Below are positions 25,033 to 33,624 of a stretch of DNA of 64,000 nt, in pieces. The stretch covers positions 2,604,001-2,668,000 of the forward strand of contig NZ_CP109499.1 of assembly GCF_036231965.1 (NCBI RefSeq). The letters are read 5' to 3'. This DNA comes from Streptomyces sp. NBC_01428 (GTDB lineage: Bacteria; Actinomycetota; Actinomycetes; Streptomycetales; Streptomycetaceae). Position numbers and translations under genes: made by a program. The notes beneath the pieces were generated by a model that did no database searches, was not told the DNA's origin, and saw only the letters and a program-made list of their open reading frames with translations. Position 1 is the first letter of the stretch; each line of letters begins with the position of its first letter.

Positions 25033-25052
25033 GGCCGGAGCCCGCTCCGGCC
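25033..25052. terminator. Hairpin between polymerase and flippase genes
   Basis: GGCCGGAG and CTCCGGCC (25033-25040, 25045-25052) pair around CCCG in the 234-bp space between two convergent genes. I see nothing else in that space. Confidence 0.5.
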
Positions 25053-25076
25053 CTCCCCGGGGACGTGCCGTGGCGC

Positions 25077-26390
25077 TCAGCCCGCCGGGACCGCCGGCAC
25101 CGCCGTGGCCGGGGCCGGTTCCTCCACCCGTAGGCGTGCGACCCGGGTCCAGGCGGCGACCGCCTTGAGCGCGGAGCCCGCGGCCAGACCCCAGGCCGCT
25201 CCGAGCGCCGAGCCGGTCAGCGCGTATCCGGCGAGCATGAAGACGACCGAGAGCAGCGAGAACACCACCTGGACCGACAGGGTGGCGCGCGGGCTGAGCA
25301 CGCGCAGGGTCACCAGGGCACAGGTGCCGAGGCCCATCACCGCGTACTGGGCACCGGAGGCGGGCAGCAGTGCCGCGGCCGACTGCCAGGTGGCGCCGAG
25401 GAGTTGGCGCCCCACGTGGTCGGGAAGGGCGTAGAGGACGAGCCCCCAGGCGAGTCCGACGACGCTGAGGACGAGACCGAGCAGCGCGGCGGCGCGGGTG
25501 GTGGCCCGACGGCCGCCCAGCCGGTTCAGCAGGGGCGGTCCGAAGGCGTTGACGGAGTTGAACAGGACGTTGAGCGGCCCGAAGAGCGTGGTGGCGCCGC
25601 GCAGGGCGCCGACCGCCAGCGGGGCGGCGAACAGGCCGAGGCCCAGCACCGCGAGCTGGCTGGAGGCGTTGCCCACGGCGAACTCCACGACGAAGCGCTG
25701 GCCGAGGTGGCCCCGGCGCACGTAGGGCCGCAGGTCGGCCCGCGCTCCGCGCACATGGGGCCACAGCAGGCGCAGGCCGAGCAGCAGCGCCGGGACGGCC
25801 GACACGCCCCACACCGCGACGAGCAGGCCGGGTGCGGCGTGCCGGGGCTGGAGCAGCAGCGCGGGGACCACGCACACCAGGCGCAGGGTGTCGGCGGCCA
25901 GGGCCAGGCCGGGGCGCCGCAGGGTGGAGAACGCGTACCGGAGTCCGTCCTGCACCAGGACCAGCGGCAGGACGAGCCCGAGGGCGAGGAAGGCTCCGCC
26001 CGGACCGGCCCAGCCACCGGTGACGGCGCCGGTGACCGCGCCGACGGCGGCGAGCAGGACACCGACGACGGTCGAGGCGAGGGAGGTGAAGGCGATCGCG
26101 GAGCGGCACGCGGCGCCGGTGGTGGCGGTGTCGCCCCGGGTGAGGACGACGGCCTGGCCGACGTACGCCATGTTGAGGCCGAGCAGCACCGTGAAGGTGA
26201 GGTACACCATCGAGAAGGTCGCGAAGCCGTGCGTGGTGGAGACGCGGGCCGCGATCACCAGCACGGCGATGTTGGTGAGGCTGGACGCCGCCTGGTCGAG
26301 CACCGAGGCGAGCGCGGCCGCCGACCGCCGCGGGGTGCGCGGCGGGCCGGACGGCTTCTCGGACGGCTGCTGTTCCTCCGGGGCGGTCAC
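25077..26390 (-). CDS. Wzx-like polysaccharide flippase, 437 aa
   Basis: About 12 membrane helices in the pattern of the MOP/polysaccharide transporter superfamily. It opens with a cytoplasmic tail and ALASVLDQAASSLTNIAVLVIAARVS, the usual first-helix motif. Later segments include FSTLRRPGLALAADTLRL and RGHLGQRFVVEFAVGNASSQLAVLGLGLFA. It probably moves the undecaprenyl-linked repeat unit across the membrane. The GTG at 26390 overlaps the stop of the co-polymerase gene (GTGA), so it is the last gene of a coupled three-gene operon: GT4, Wzc-like, Wzx-like. The frame is open far upstream of this start, but that part is out of frame with the real neighbour and is not coding. Confidence 0.85.
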   Translation of the reverse strand: MTAPEEQQPSEKPSGPPRTPRRSAAALASVLDQAASSLTNIAVLVIAARVSTTHGFATFSMVYLTFTVLLGLNMAYVGQAVVLTRGDTATTGAACRSAIAFTSLASTVVGVLLAAVGAVTGAVTGGWAGPGGAFLALGLVLPLVLVQDGLRYAFSTLRRPGLALAADTLRLVCVVPALLLQPRHAAPGLLVAVWGVSAVPALLLGLRLLWPHVRGARADLRPYVRRGHLGQRFVVEFAVGNASSQLAVLGLGLFAAPLAVGALRGATTLFGPLNVLFNSVNAFGPPLLNRLGGRRATTRAAALLGLVLSVVGLAWGLVLYALPDHVGRQLLGATWQSAAALLPASGAQYAVMGLGTCALVTLRVLSPRATLSVQVVFSLLSVVFMLAGYALTGSALGAAWGLAAGSALKAVAAWTRVARLRVEEPAPATAVPAVPAG

Positions 26391-28078
26391 CGGTCCCCCG
26401 AGCGGACGGTGCGCAGCGCGATGGTCTCGCTGCCGTCGCCGTCGAAGTGCCGCTCGGGTTCGGGGGTGTTGGGGGGCTCGGGGGTCCTGGCCGGCTGACT
26501 CTTCGGCGCCCGGCGGCCACTGCTGCGGCGCGCGACGGGCGTCCGGACCCGCTTGGAGTCGGTGTGCGTGACCGCGCCGAGGACGGTGCCGCCCGCTCCG
26601 ACGATCAGCTCGCGGATGCGGATCAGGTCGGCGCGGTGCACGGTCCGCGGGTCGCAGACGATGAGTACGCCGTCGACCCGGTCGACGAGCGCGAGGGCGT
26701 CGGCGTAGGCGAGGACGGGCGGGGCCACGACCACGACGGTGGCGTCCGGGTCGTCGGCCTCGGCGATCAGCCGGGTGGTCCGGGCGGAGGTCAGCGCGCG
26801 CGGCACGTTGCGCACGCGTTCGCCGGGGACGAGCCCGAAGGCGCCCGACTCCCCCGCGTCGACGAGGAGTTGACCGCGGCTGGGCCACTCGCCCTCGGCC
26901 TGCTCGCCGGTACGGCTCCAGCGGGGCCGGGAGGCCGAGGTCACGTCGAGCCGCTCGGAGAGCGACGGGGTGCGCAGGTCGGCCTCGACCAGCAGGACGT
27001 TCTTGCCGGTCTCGGCGAACGAGGCGGCGAGGTTGACCGCGACGGCGACGCTCGACTCCATGGAGCCGCGCGGGGCGACGACGAGCAGCCGGCGCCGGTC
27101 GGCGAACCGCTCGTCGTAGGCGAGGCGGAAGGCGATCGAGCGGTACTCCTCGGCCGCCCGGGAGTCGGTGTGACCGACCACCAGGGTGCCCGCGGAACCG
27201 CGGGGCAGCGCGCCGAGGACGGGGCCGCGGACGGCACGCGCGACGTCGCCGGCCGAACGCGGCGCGGGGTCGAAGACCAGCCGCACCCACGCGCCGAGCA
27301 GGCCGAGACCGACGCCGACGAGGCCGCCGAGGCCGAGCGACAGCGGGAGGCCGGGCCCGTCGGACGAGGAGGGGACCGTGGCGTTGCGGATCACGTTGCC
27401 GGGCGTCATGTCGAGCGCCTTCAGGCTGGTGATCTTGGAGCGGAGGTCGGTGATGCGGTTGAGCAGGTTGGCCTGCACCGCGTAGGCGGAGTCCGCGGCG
27501 GATCCGTCGGGGAGCTGCTTGATCTGCCGGGAGAGTTCGTCGTTCTGCTTGGCGACCGGGTTGAGCTGGTCCTGCAGACTCTTGAGCATCGAGTCGCGGA
27601 CGGACTCCCACTGGTCCTTGCGCATGTCGATGTACGACGCGGTGAGGGCGTTGGCGCGGCGCGCCGCTTCCTTCGGGTCGGACGCGTTGTACGTGAAGTG
27701 CAGCACGAGGGTCTGCGGCGGGTTGGTGACCTGGAGCCCGTGCTGGAGCTGGTCCACGTCGTCCGCGCTCATCCTGAGCTGCTTCGCGGCGCCCTGCGCG
27801 ACGGAGCGGCTGAGGGCGGTCTGCCGTTCGGACCCCATGTTCAGCGCCTTGTCGCTGGAGAGCGTCGGCGCGAAGGGGTCGCTGGTGGGGGCGCGGAGCA
27901 CGATGTCGGTGGTGGCGGCGTAGCTGTCGGCGCCGGTGACGCCGAGCCAGGCTCCGGACAGCAGTCCGATGCCGACACCGCCGCCTATCAGCCATCGGTA
28001 GCGCAGCAGTTGGCGGAACTGCTCACGCAACTGCTCCGGCTCATCCTCTCCCCGGACGGGAACGTGTGTCTCGTTCAC
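26387..28078 (-). CDS. Wzc-like polysaccharide co-polymerase with degenerate kinase domain, 563 aa
   Basis: A Wzz-type chain-length domain fills the first ~275 residues. It has a membrane helix at about 30-50, an extracytoplasmic part with a coiled-coil stretch (WESVRDSMLKSLQDQLNPVAKQ) and a second helix with LPLSLGLGGLVGVGLGLLGAW. A P-loop cytoplasmic domain follows. Its expected Walker A motif is replaced by APRGSMESSVAVAVNLAASFA (about residues 325-345), with no lysine. The Walker A' strand is LLVEADLRTPSL and a later strand reads ATVVVVAPP. No C-terminal tyrosine cluster is present. I infer a scaffold or regulator rather than an active BY-kinase. The GTG start overlaps the stop of the upstream GT4 gene (GTGA). 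Confidence 0.82.
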   Translation of the reverse strand: MNETHVPVRGEDEPEQLREQFRQLLRYRWLIGGGVGIGLLSGAWLGVTGADSYAATTDIVLRAPTSDPFAPTLSSDKALNMGSERQTALSRSVAQGAAKQLRMSADDVDQLQHGLQVTNPPQTLVLHFTYNASDPKEAARRANALTASYIDMRKDQWESVRDSMLKSLQDQLNPVAKQNDELSRQIKQLPDGSAADSAYAVQANLLNRITDLRSKITSLKALDMTPGNVIRNATVPSSSDGPGLPLSLGLGGLVGVGLGLLGAWVRLVFDPAPRSAGDVARAVRGPVLGALPRGSAGTLVVGHTDSRAAEEYRSIAFRLAYDERFADRRRLLVVAPRGSMESSVAVAVNLAASFAETGKNVLLVEADLRTPSLSERLDVTSASRPRWSRTGEQAEGEWPSRGQLLVDAGESGAFGLVPGERVRNVPRALTSARTTRLIAEADDPDATVVVVAPPVLAYADALALVDRVDGVLIVCDPRTVHRADLIRIRELIVGAGGTVLGAVTHTDSKRVRTPVARRSSGRRAPKSQPARTPEPPNTPEPERHFDGDGSETIALRTVRSGDR

Positions 28079-29433
28079 CTTCCAAGTCCCCCCATTGCCT
28101 CGTCGATCAGCGCGTCGATGCGCGCGAGACCCGCCTCCCGTGACAGATGGGCCGCTACATGGCGCGGACCCGCCGCGCCCAACTCGTCCGCCATCTCCGG
28201 ATCTTCGGCGAGTCTACGCACCGCTGACAAGAACTGATCAGGATTCTCCGGTTCCACAAGCATTCCGGCACCGGATCGCAGCACTTCGCGGGCCGTGCCG
28301 CCCTCGGCGGCGACCGAGGCGACCACCGGCCGGCCGGCCGCGAAGTAGGAGGTGAGCTTGGACGGGACGCTCATGTCGAGGACGGAGGCCCGCTGGGTGA
28401 CGGCGAGGACGTCCGCGGCGGCCAGCACGTCGGGGAAGTCGGCGTCGTCCACCGAGGGCAGGAACTCCAGGTTGGGCAGTCCCTGGGCCAGTGCGGCGAG
28501 GTGCTCGCGCTGGTTGCCGTCGCCCATCAGGACGATCCGGGTGTCCGGGTCGCGGCGGGCGGCGTCCACCAGCACCTCCAGGCCCTGCTTGAGCCCCATG
28601 TTCCCGGAGTGCAGGACCACGGTCTGCTCCGGCCGCCAGCCGAGCCGTTCGCGGGTACGGTCGCGCGGCGCCGAAGGGGCCTGTATGTGCGACCAGTTGG
28701 GCACCAGGCGTATGCGGCCGGGGTCCACCCCCATGGCCCGCACCCGCTCGACGAACGTCTCGTGGATGACACCGACCAGGGTGGCGCGTCGCAGCACCCA
28801 CGACTCGGCGCGCTCGGCCAGCTCGGCGGCGCGGCCGCCGCCCTGGATGCCGGACTGGGCGGCGGCCGCCCCCATGAGGTCCTGCACGACCGGGACGAAC
28901 GGTGCCCGGTTCCGGGCGGCGACGCGGGCGCCCAGCACGCCTCCGGCGAGGCTGGGCAGTTGGGCGAGCACGGCGTCGAGACGGCCGGTGCGGGGTGGCG
29001 CGACCATGCCGTGGGCGAGTATCGAGCTCTCGAACAGCGCCCTGCGCAGGGCGCTCTGGCGAGGCGGGACGCTGTGCCGCCTGCGGTGCACGGTGACACC
29101 GGCCCGCTGCTCGGTGGCCCGCCACACCTTGCGGTAGGCGGGGTCGAGGCTCCAGGACGGATAGTGCGGCAGCCCGGCGAGGACATGGGTCTCGTGGCCG
29201 CGGCTCGCCCAGTGCTCGGCGATGCCGGTGGCGTACGGGCCGATCCCCGTGTGTTCGGGCGCGTAGTTGGTGGACACCAGGAGCAACCGGCGCCCGGAAG
29301 GCCCTGCTTCGCCCTCCTTGTCGCTGCGCCCGCCGATGTCCGGCTCGTTGGTGCGCTGCACCGGTACGGACCCCGCCGGACCGGCGACCCCCGTACCGCT
29401 CCGGTCACGACGCTCGTCGTGGGTATGTGTCAC
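28075..29433 (-). CDS. WcaI-like family 4 glycosyltransferase, 452 aa
   Basis: After a ~48-residue polar tail the GT-B domain starts with LLLVSTNYAPEHTGIGPYATGIAEH, the signature of the WcaI/colanic-acid group. LAGLPHYPSW and LPSLAGGVLGARVAARNRAPFVPVVQDLM follow. The donor half has VVLHSGNMGLKQGLEVLVDAAR and a DMSVPSKLTSYFAAGRPVVASV segment with the nucleotide-sugar-binding region. In colanic-acid systems WcaI transfers fucose, which agrees with the fcl/gmd genes here. GTG at 29433 with GGGGGAAGG upstream. It is the first gene of the operon with the Wzc-like and Wzx-like genes. Confidence 0.87.
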   Translation of the reverse strand: MTHTHDERRDRSGTGVAGPAGSVPVQRTNEPDIGGRSDKEGEAGPSGRRLLLVSTNYAPEHTGIGPYATGIAEHWASRGHETHVLAGLPHYPSWSLDPAYRKVWRATEQRAGVTVHRRRHSVPPRQSALRRALFESSILAHGMVAPPRTGRLDAVLAQLPSLAGGVLGARVAARNRAPFVPVVQDLMGAAAAQSGIQGGGRAAELAERAESWVLRRATLVGVIHETFVERVRAMGVDPGRIRLVPNWSHIQAPSAPRDRTRERLGWRPEQTVVLHSGNMGLKQGLEVLVDAARRDPDTRIVLMGDGNQREHLAALAQGLPNLEFLPSVDDADFPDVLAAADVLAVTQRASVLDMSVPSKLTSYFAAGRPVVASVAAEGGTAREVLRSGAGMLVEPENPDQFLSAVRRLAEDPEMADELGAAGPRHVAAHLSREAGLARIDALIDEAMGGLGR

Positions 29434-29646
29434 GCGACGAAACCTTCCCCCCGGCCGCCACTGCGGCCTCCCCTGTGTGTCTGCGTCCCACGGGACCCCC
29501 CGGTCCCCGCTCCGGTCGAAAGTGACCCAGGACGCACCCTAATTGTTCACCCTCCCTGCACCATGCATGAACGCTATCGTCAAAGTCCGCGCATCCCCCG
29601 GAAAGGGGTGCGCTCTGGGGGCCAAAAACGAACAAGGGGGGCACTT

Positions 29647-30126
29647 GTGCCATCGAGCAAGCCGTACCGCGTGGGCTACGCACCGGGCGCCTACGATCTC
29701 TTCCACATAGGGCACTTGAACATCCTGCGTCACGCACGTGCCCAGTGCGACTACCTGGTGGCCGGCGTCGTCTCGGACGAAATGGCCGAGCACGCCAAGG
29801 GCAGGCTTCCGATGATCCCGCTGGTGGAGCGGCTGGAGATCGTCCGCAGCATCAAGCACGTCGACGCGGCGTTCGTGGAGACCGTGCCGGACAAGCTGGA
29901 GACGTGGAAGCAGGTCCGCTTCGACGTCATCTTCAAGGGTGACGACTGGCGGGACACCCCGAAGGGTGAGCGGCTGGAGAAGGACTTCGCCACCGTGGGG
30001 GTGGACGTCGTCTACTTCCCGTACACCGTGCACACGTCGAGCACCCAGCTGCGGCGCGCCATCGACGCCCTGGACGGGACGCGGTTCAACGACGAACTGC
30101 GGACAGCTCCCGGAACCACTTGGTGA
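29647..30126 (+). CDS. TagD-like glycerol-3-phosphate (or other alditol-phosphate) cytidylyltransferase, 159 aa
   Basis: Small nucleotidyltransferase fold. The HxGH motif appears as GAYDLFHIGHLNILRHA (about residues 13-29) and the C-terminal RTEGISTT-like motif as HTSSTQLRRAI. IPLVERLEIVRSIKHVD corresponds to the usual substrate region of TagD. It would make a CDP-alcohol from CTP and an alcohol phosphate. The 3' end overlaps by 41 bp the 3' end of the convergent CDP-alcohol phosphotransferase gene, so the two are linked although on opposite strands. GTG at 29647 follows AAGGGGGG. The substrate is inferred; glycerol 3-phosphate is the default guess. The 213 bp upstream hold only a promoter-like AT-rich patch near 29540-29580. 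Confidence 0.85.
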   Translation: MPSSKPYRVGYAPGAYDLFHIGHLNILRHARAQCDYLVAGVVSDEMAEHAKGRLPMIPLVERLEIVRSIKHVDAAFVETVPDKLETWKQVRFDVIFKGDDWRDTPKGERLEKDFATVGVDVVYFPYTVHTSSTQLRRAIDALDGTRFNDELRTAPGTTW

Positions 30127-30811
30127 GGAACGCGGCCAGGAAGAGCACGGCGGCGACGGCGAGGAGGCTGTAGGCCCACCGGAAGGCGCTGCCGCCGCCG
30201 AGCAGCAGGAACACCAGGCAGAACACCCCGTGGTCGACCGGGAGCAGGGCCACCGCGCGCACCGTGGAGGGCTCGGGGGTCCGGTCGCCCGGGGCGGCCT
30301 TGGGCTTGAGCTTCTCGGTGAGCAGCCCGCCGAAGAACGTGACGACGGCGGCGAGCTGGAAGCCGAGCGGCACGAGCAGCCAGGCGTCGGCCCCGGTCCC
30401 GAAGTGACCGGGGTGGCGGTAGAAGGCGATCAGCACGGCGGTGTGCAGTGCGGTGATCTTGGCGCAGTCGACCACGTGGTCGAGCCATTCACCGGCCGCG
30501 CTGCCGCCGCCGCGCAGCCGGGCGAGCTGCCCGTCGGCCGAGTCGAAGGCGAAGCCGACGGCCAGCCCGAGCCACACCAGGAGGCCCGCGGCCCAGGTGG
30601 GCGCGGCGAGCGCGGCCGTCGCGACCGCGGCGAAACTGAACGTCGCGCTGATCAGCGTGACGCGGTTGGGCGTCAGCCCGAGCCGGTAGGCCCCGGCGGC
30701 GAGATACCGGCCCACCGGCCGGTTCACGAACCGCGAATACAGCGATACGCCCTTGGCGCTCTTCTGCGCGGACTTCAGCCGTATCAGCGCGGACGTCGTC
30801 GTAGTGCTCAT
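30086..30811 (-). CDS. CDP-alcohol phosphatidyltransferase family protein, 241 aa
   Basis: The family motif D-x2-DG-x2-AR-x8-G-x3-D-x3-D is complete: DSADGQLARLRGGGSAAGEW followed by LDHVVD, at about residues 90-115. Five or six membrane helices surround it. Enzymes of this family move a phospho-alcohol from a CDP-alcohol to an acceptor alcohol in the membrane. The convergent partner encodes a cytidylyltransferase that could supply the CDP-substrate. Both lie at the edge of the polysaccharide locus, so a phosphodiester-linked decoration or an anchor lipid is possible. The acceptor is unknown. The ATG at 30811 follows GGGGGGATCC. Confidence 0.87.
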   Translation of the reverse strand: MSTTTTSALIRLKSAQKSAKGVSLYSRFVNRPVGRYLAAGAYRLGLTPNRVTLISATFSFAAVATAALAAPTWAAGLLVWLGLAVGFAFDSADGQLARLRGGGSAAGEWLDHVVDCAKITALHTAVLIAFYRHPGHFGTGADAWLLVPLGFQLAAVVTFFGGLLTEKLKPKAAPGDRTPEPSTVRAVALLPVDHGVFCLVFLLLGGGSAFRWAYSLLAVAAVLFLAAFLTKWFRELSAVRR

Positions 30812-30899
30812 GGATCCCCCCGGACCTCATCACGCACGGCCTCCCCGGCCGCTCCCCTGATCCACATCATCACAGCAGTCGACGGGCGATGGCGAACGA

Positions 30900-30945
30900 T
30901 CGAAAAACTGACCGGAAACGAAACGCGTCGGAAAACTGACGGAAG
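30900..30945 (+). promoter_or_regulatory. Direct repeats upstream of the aldolase operon
   Basis: AAAACTGAC occurs at 30904-30912 and again at 30932-30940, 28 bp apart and each followed by a CGGAA-type sequence, in an otherwise GC-rich 249-bp region before the aldolase gene. Such AT-rich direct repeats often are operators. No regulator gene is adjacent. Confidence 0.35.
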
Positions 30946-31060
30946 GTGACGGAAGCCCCACCCCTTTCCCGCCCTTCCCCGGAGCTTCCCCGACAAAAGT
31001 GGCGGGGCGCCGTCGGCGGGCGTGGAATGGGAGGGGTGGGGCCGCAAACGTGGAGGCGTC

Positions 31061-31921
31061 GTGGGTGTTGCACCGCTGACCGAGATCCTCTCCGGACCGT
31101 TCGCCGAGCGCTACGCCGTACCGGCCATCAACGTCTTCAACGACCTGACGATGGAGGCCGTACTGGCCGCGGCGGTGGAGCAGCGGTCGCCCCTGATCGT
31201 GCAGACCTCCGTCAAGACGGTGAAGTCGATCGGCAGCGACGTTCTGTATGCGATGTGGACCGCCATGACCGCCGGGATCGAGGTGCCGGTCGCCCTGCAC
31301 CTCGATCACTGTCCGGAGCGGGAGGTCATCACGGAGTGTCTGCGACGGGGCTGGAACTCGGTGCTCTTCGACGCCTCGAAGCTGCCGGTCGAGGAGAACA
31401 TGCGGCAGACGGTCGAGGTGGTCGCGGAGGCCCGTGCGTACGGGGCGGCCGTCGAGGGTGAGATCGAGTCGATCACGGGCGTGGAGGACGGCGTCGGCAG
31501 CGACACCGCGGCCGAACAGCAGACGCTGGAGGTCGCCCTGGAGTTCCTGCGGACCACCGGCGTCGACGTCTTCGCGCCGGCGATCGGGAACGCCCACGGG
31601 TCGTACAAGCAGGCTCCGGTGCTCGACGCCCAGCGGGTCTCCGACATCGTGGCGGCGCATCCGGTGCCGATCGCGCTGCACGGCGGGAGCGGGCTGTCCG
31701 ACGAGCAGTTCCACGACCTGATCTCCCGGGGCTGCGCGAAGGTCAACATCTCCACCGCCCTCAAGGAGAAGTTCATGAAGTCGAGCCTGGCCTTCCTGGA
31801 GACGGCGGCGGAGCGGCAGAAGTGGGACCCGCCCTCGCTGTTCAGGTCCGTGCGCCAGGACGTCATCGACATGACCGGTTCGCTGATGACCCTGTTCGGC
31901 AGCGCCGGCCGGGCGGGATGA
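31061..31921 (+). CDS. Class II fructose-bisphosphate/tagatose-type aldolase family protein, 286 aa
   Basis: Zinc-dependent aldolase fold. Ligand and catalytic motifs seen: LHLDHCPE (zinc histidine and catalytic aspartate region), EGEIESITGVEDGVGSD, the second zinc region in GNAHGSYK, ALHGGSGLSDEQF with the third histidine, and KVNISTALK for phosphate binding. These enzymes reversibly split a ketose phosphate to dihydroxyacetone phosphate and an aldehyde. HLDHC rather than HLDHG, and the neighbours, suggest a substrate other than fructose 1,6-bisphosphate. GGAGG lies 5 nt before the GTG at 31061. First gene of a four-gene operon with a HAD phosphatase, DhaL and DhaK. Confidence 0.85.
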   Translation: MGVAPLTEILSGPFAERYAVPAINVFNDLTMEAVLAAAVEQRSPLIVQTSVKTVKSIGSDVLYAMWTAMTAGIEVPVALHLDHCPEREVITECLRRGWNSVLFDASKLPVEENMRQTVEVVAEARAYGAAVEGEIESITGVEDGVGSDTAAEQQTLEVALEFLRTTGVDVFAPAIGNAHGSYKQAPVLDAQRVSDIVAAHPVPIALHGGSGLSDEQFHDLISRGCAKVNISTALKEKFMKSSLAFLETAAERQKWDPPSLFRSVRQDVIDMTGSLMTLFGSAGRAG

Positions 31922-31925
31922 CACC

Positions 31926-32777
31926 GTGTCCGCGCTGGTCTACGACTGCGACGGCGTCCTCGCCGACACCGAGCGCTACGGACATCTGCCCGCGTTCAAC
32001 GCCACGTTCGAGGAGTTCGGGCTGCCGGTGCGGTGGAGCGACACCGACTACGCGGAGAAGGTGAAGGTCGGCGGCGGCAAGGAGCGGATGAAGACGCTGC
32101 TGACCCCCGACTTCGTCGCCGCGGCCGGCCTGCCCACGGACCGGGACGCGCTGGACGAGGAGGTCGCCCGCTGGCACCGGCGCAAGACCGAGATCTACAC
32201 CGGGATCATCCGCAGCGGAGCCATTCCGCCCCGCCCGGGGGTGCGGCGGATCGCCGAGGCGGCGCACGCGGCGGGCTGGACCCTGGCGGTCGCCTCCACC
32301 TCGGCCGAGGCGTCCGTCCGCAGCGTGCTCGAACTCGCGATGGGCACCGAACTGGCCGCGCGGTTCTCGGTGTTCGCCGGTGACGTGGTCCAGCGCAAGA
32401 AGCCCGCCCCGGACATCTACGCGTTCGCCGTGCGCCGGCTCGGCCTCGACCCGGCGGCCGTCGTCGCGATCGAGGACAGCCGCAACGGCATGCTCGCCGC
32501 GCTCGGCGCCGGTCTCGCCTGCGCCGTCACGACCAGCGCGTACACCGGCGAGGAGGATTTCGCGGGTGCCTCCCTCGTGGTCACCTCGCTCGGCGACCCG
32601 CCGCCGGAGGAGACCGTGACCCGGGTGCTGAACGATCCCCTCGGGGTGCACCCGGGACCGTGGGTCGAGCTCGCGGACCTCGCGGTGCTGCTCACGGCCG
32701 GAGACGCCGCGGTCGCGGGGCACTCCGGGACCCCGCTGCCCGACCCCCCTGGTTCGGCACCGCCCGCCCCGGGTTGA
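31926..32777 (+). CDS. HAD family hydrolase, CbbY/beta-phosphoglucomutase-like, 283 aa
   Basis: All four HAD motifs are present: DCDGVLADTE (nucleophile and acid-base aspartates), STSAE (motif II), KKPAPDIY (motif III lysine) and AIEDSRNGMLAALGAG (motif IV). An alpha-helical cap follows motif I and includes KVGGGKERM, typical of the CbbY branch. It probably dephosphorylates a small sugar phosphate. The start is a GTG 4 bp after the aldolase stop. The final ~35 residues are proline/glycine-rich and probably disordered. In context it may remove phosphate from the aldolase's product or substrate. Confidence 0.85.
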   Translation: MSALVYDCDGVLADTERYGHLPAFNATFEEFGLPVRWSDTDYAEKVKVGGGKERMKTLLTPDFVAAAGLPTDRDALDEEVARWHRRKTEIYTGIIRSGAIPPRPGVRRIAEAAHAAGWTLAVASTSAEASVRSVLELAMGTELAARFSVFAGDVVQRKKPAPDIYAFAVRRLGLDPAAVVAIEDSRNGMLAALGAGLACAVTTSAYTGEEDFAGASLVVTSLGDPPPEETVTRVLNDPLGVHPGPWVELADLAVLLTAGDAAVAGHSGTPLPDPPGSAPPAPG

Positions 32778-32900
32778 CCGGGCACGGCGCACCCGGGCAG
32801 GGCCGGTGGTCCACGTGCCCGAGCGGGGCGGATCCCCTCCCCCGTCCCTCCCGTCGGAACCGACATCGCGCGCCGGTCAGGAGAGCCAGTCAGGAGAGTC

Positions 32901-33557
32901 ATGACAACGCCAACGACATCCGCCGACGACCTCGCGTTCGTCGTCCGGACCATCGCCCGGACCGCGGTCGACAACGAGAAGGCCTTCGGGGACCTCGACG
33001 CCGTCGCGGGCGACGGGGACTTCGGCTTCTCGCTCGCCCGCGGCTTCGAGATCGTGCTCGCCGACTGGGACACGCTCGACCCGGAGTCGCCGCCCGAGTT
33101 CCTGAAGAAGGTCGCCATGGTGATCTCCAAGCGGGTCGGCGGCACCTCCGGACCGCTGTGGGGCACCGCCTTCCTGCGGGCCGCCATGACCGTGAAGGAC
33201 CGCGACGAACTGGACGCGGCCGACGCGGTCGCCATGCTCCGGGCCGCCGCGGAGGGGATCAAGGCCCGCGGCAGGTCCGATCTCGGGGACAAGACGCTGC
33301 TGGACGCGCTCATCCCGATGACGGACGCGCTGGAGCGGCGGACGGCCGAGGGCGAACCGCCCGCCACGGCCGCGGAACTCGCCGCGCTGGCCGCCACCAC
33401 GGCCCGTACCGCGGCGGACGCGACGACGCCGATGCAGGCGCGACGCGGCCGCCAGAGCTACACCGGCGAGCGCAGCATCGGCTCCCCGGACCCCGGAGCG
33501 GTGGCGGTCGCGGTGATGGCGGAGCGCGTCGCGGCCGAGTGGGAGGCACGCGGCTGA
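32901..33557 (+). CDS. dhaL: Dihydroxyacetone kinase subunit DhaL, 218 aa
   Basis: The nucleotide-binding subunit of dihydroxyacetone kinase, an eight-helix barrel. AGDGDFGFSLARGFE holds the magnesium-binding aspartates, GGTSGPLWGTAFLRA the phosphate loop, and GDKTLLDALIPM the following helix. The end ARRGRQSYTGERSIGSPDPGA is the usual DhaL tail. It works with DhaK to phosphorylate dihydroxyacetone or a related ketose. The order dhaL before dhaK differs from the common dhaK-dhaL order, and no dhaM phosphocarrier gene is present. The phosphate source is therefore not evident. The ATG is preceded by AGGAGAG. Confidence 0.9.
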   Translation: MTTPTTSADDLAFVVRTIARTAVDNEKAFGDLDAVAGDGDFGFSLARGFEIVLADWDTLDPESPPEFLKKVAMVISKRVGGTSGPLWGTAFLRAAMTVKDRDELDAADAVAMLRAAAEGIKARGRSDLGDKTLLDALIPMTDALERRTAEGEPPATAAELAALAATTARTAADATTPMQARRGRQSYTGERSIGSPDPGAVAVAVMAERVAAEWEARG

Positions 33558-33624
33558 CCCTGGGCGGCACCGTCGCACGAACCGCCCCCGGCACCCCGGG
33601 CGACGAGATCACGAGGAGCACGGC

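Noticed and set aside
24901..26520. Alternative minus-strand frame across the flippase gene
   Set aside because: Arginine/proline-rich shadow; the real frame shows regular membrane helices and a GTGA overlap with its neighbour.
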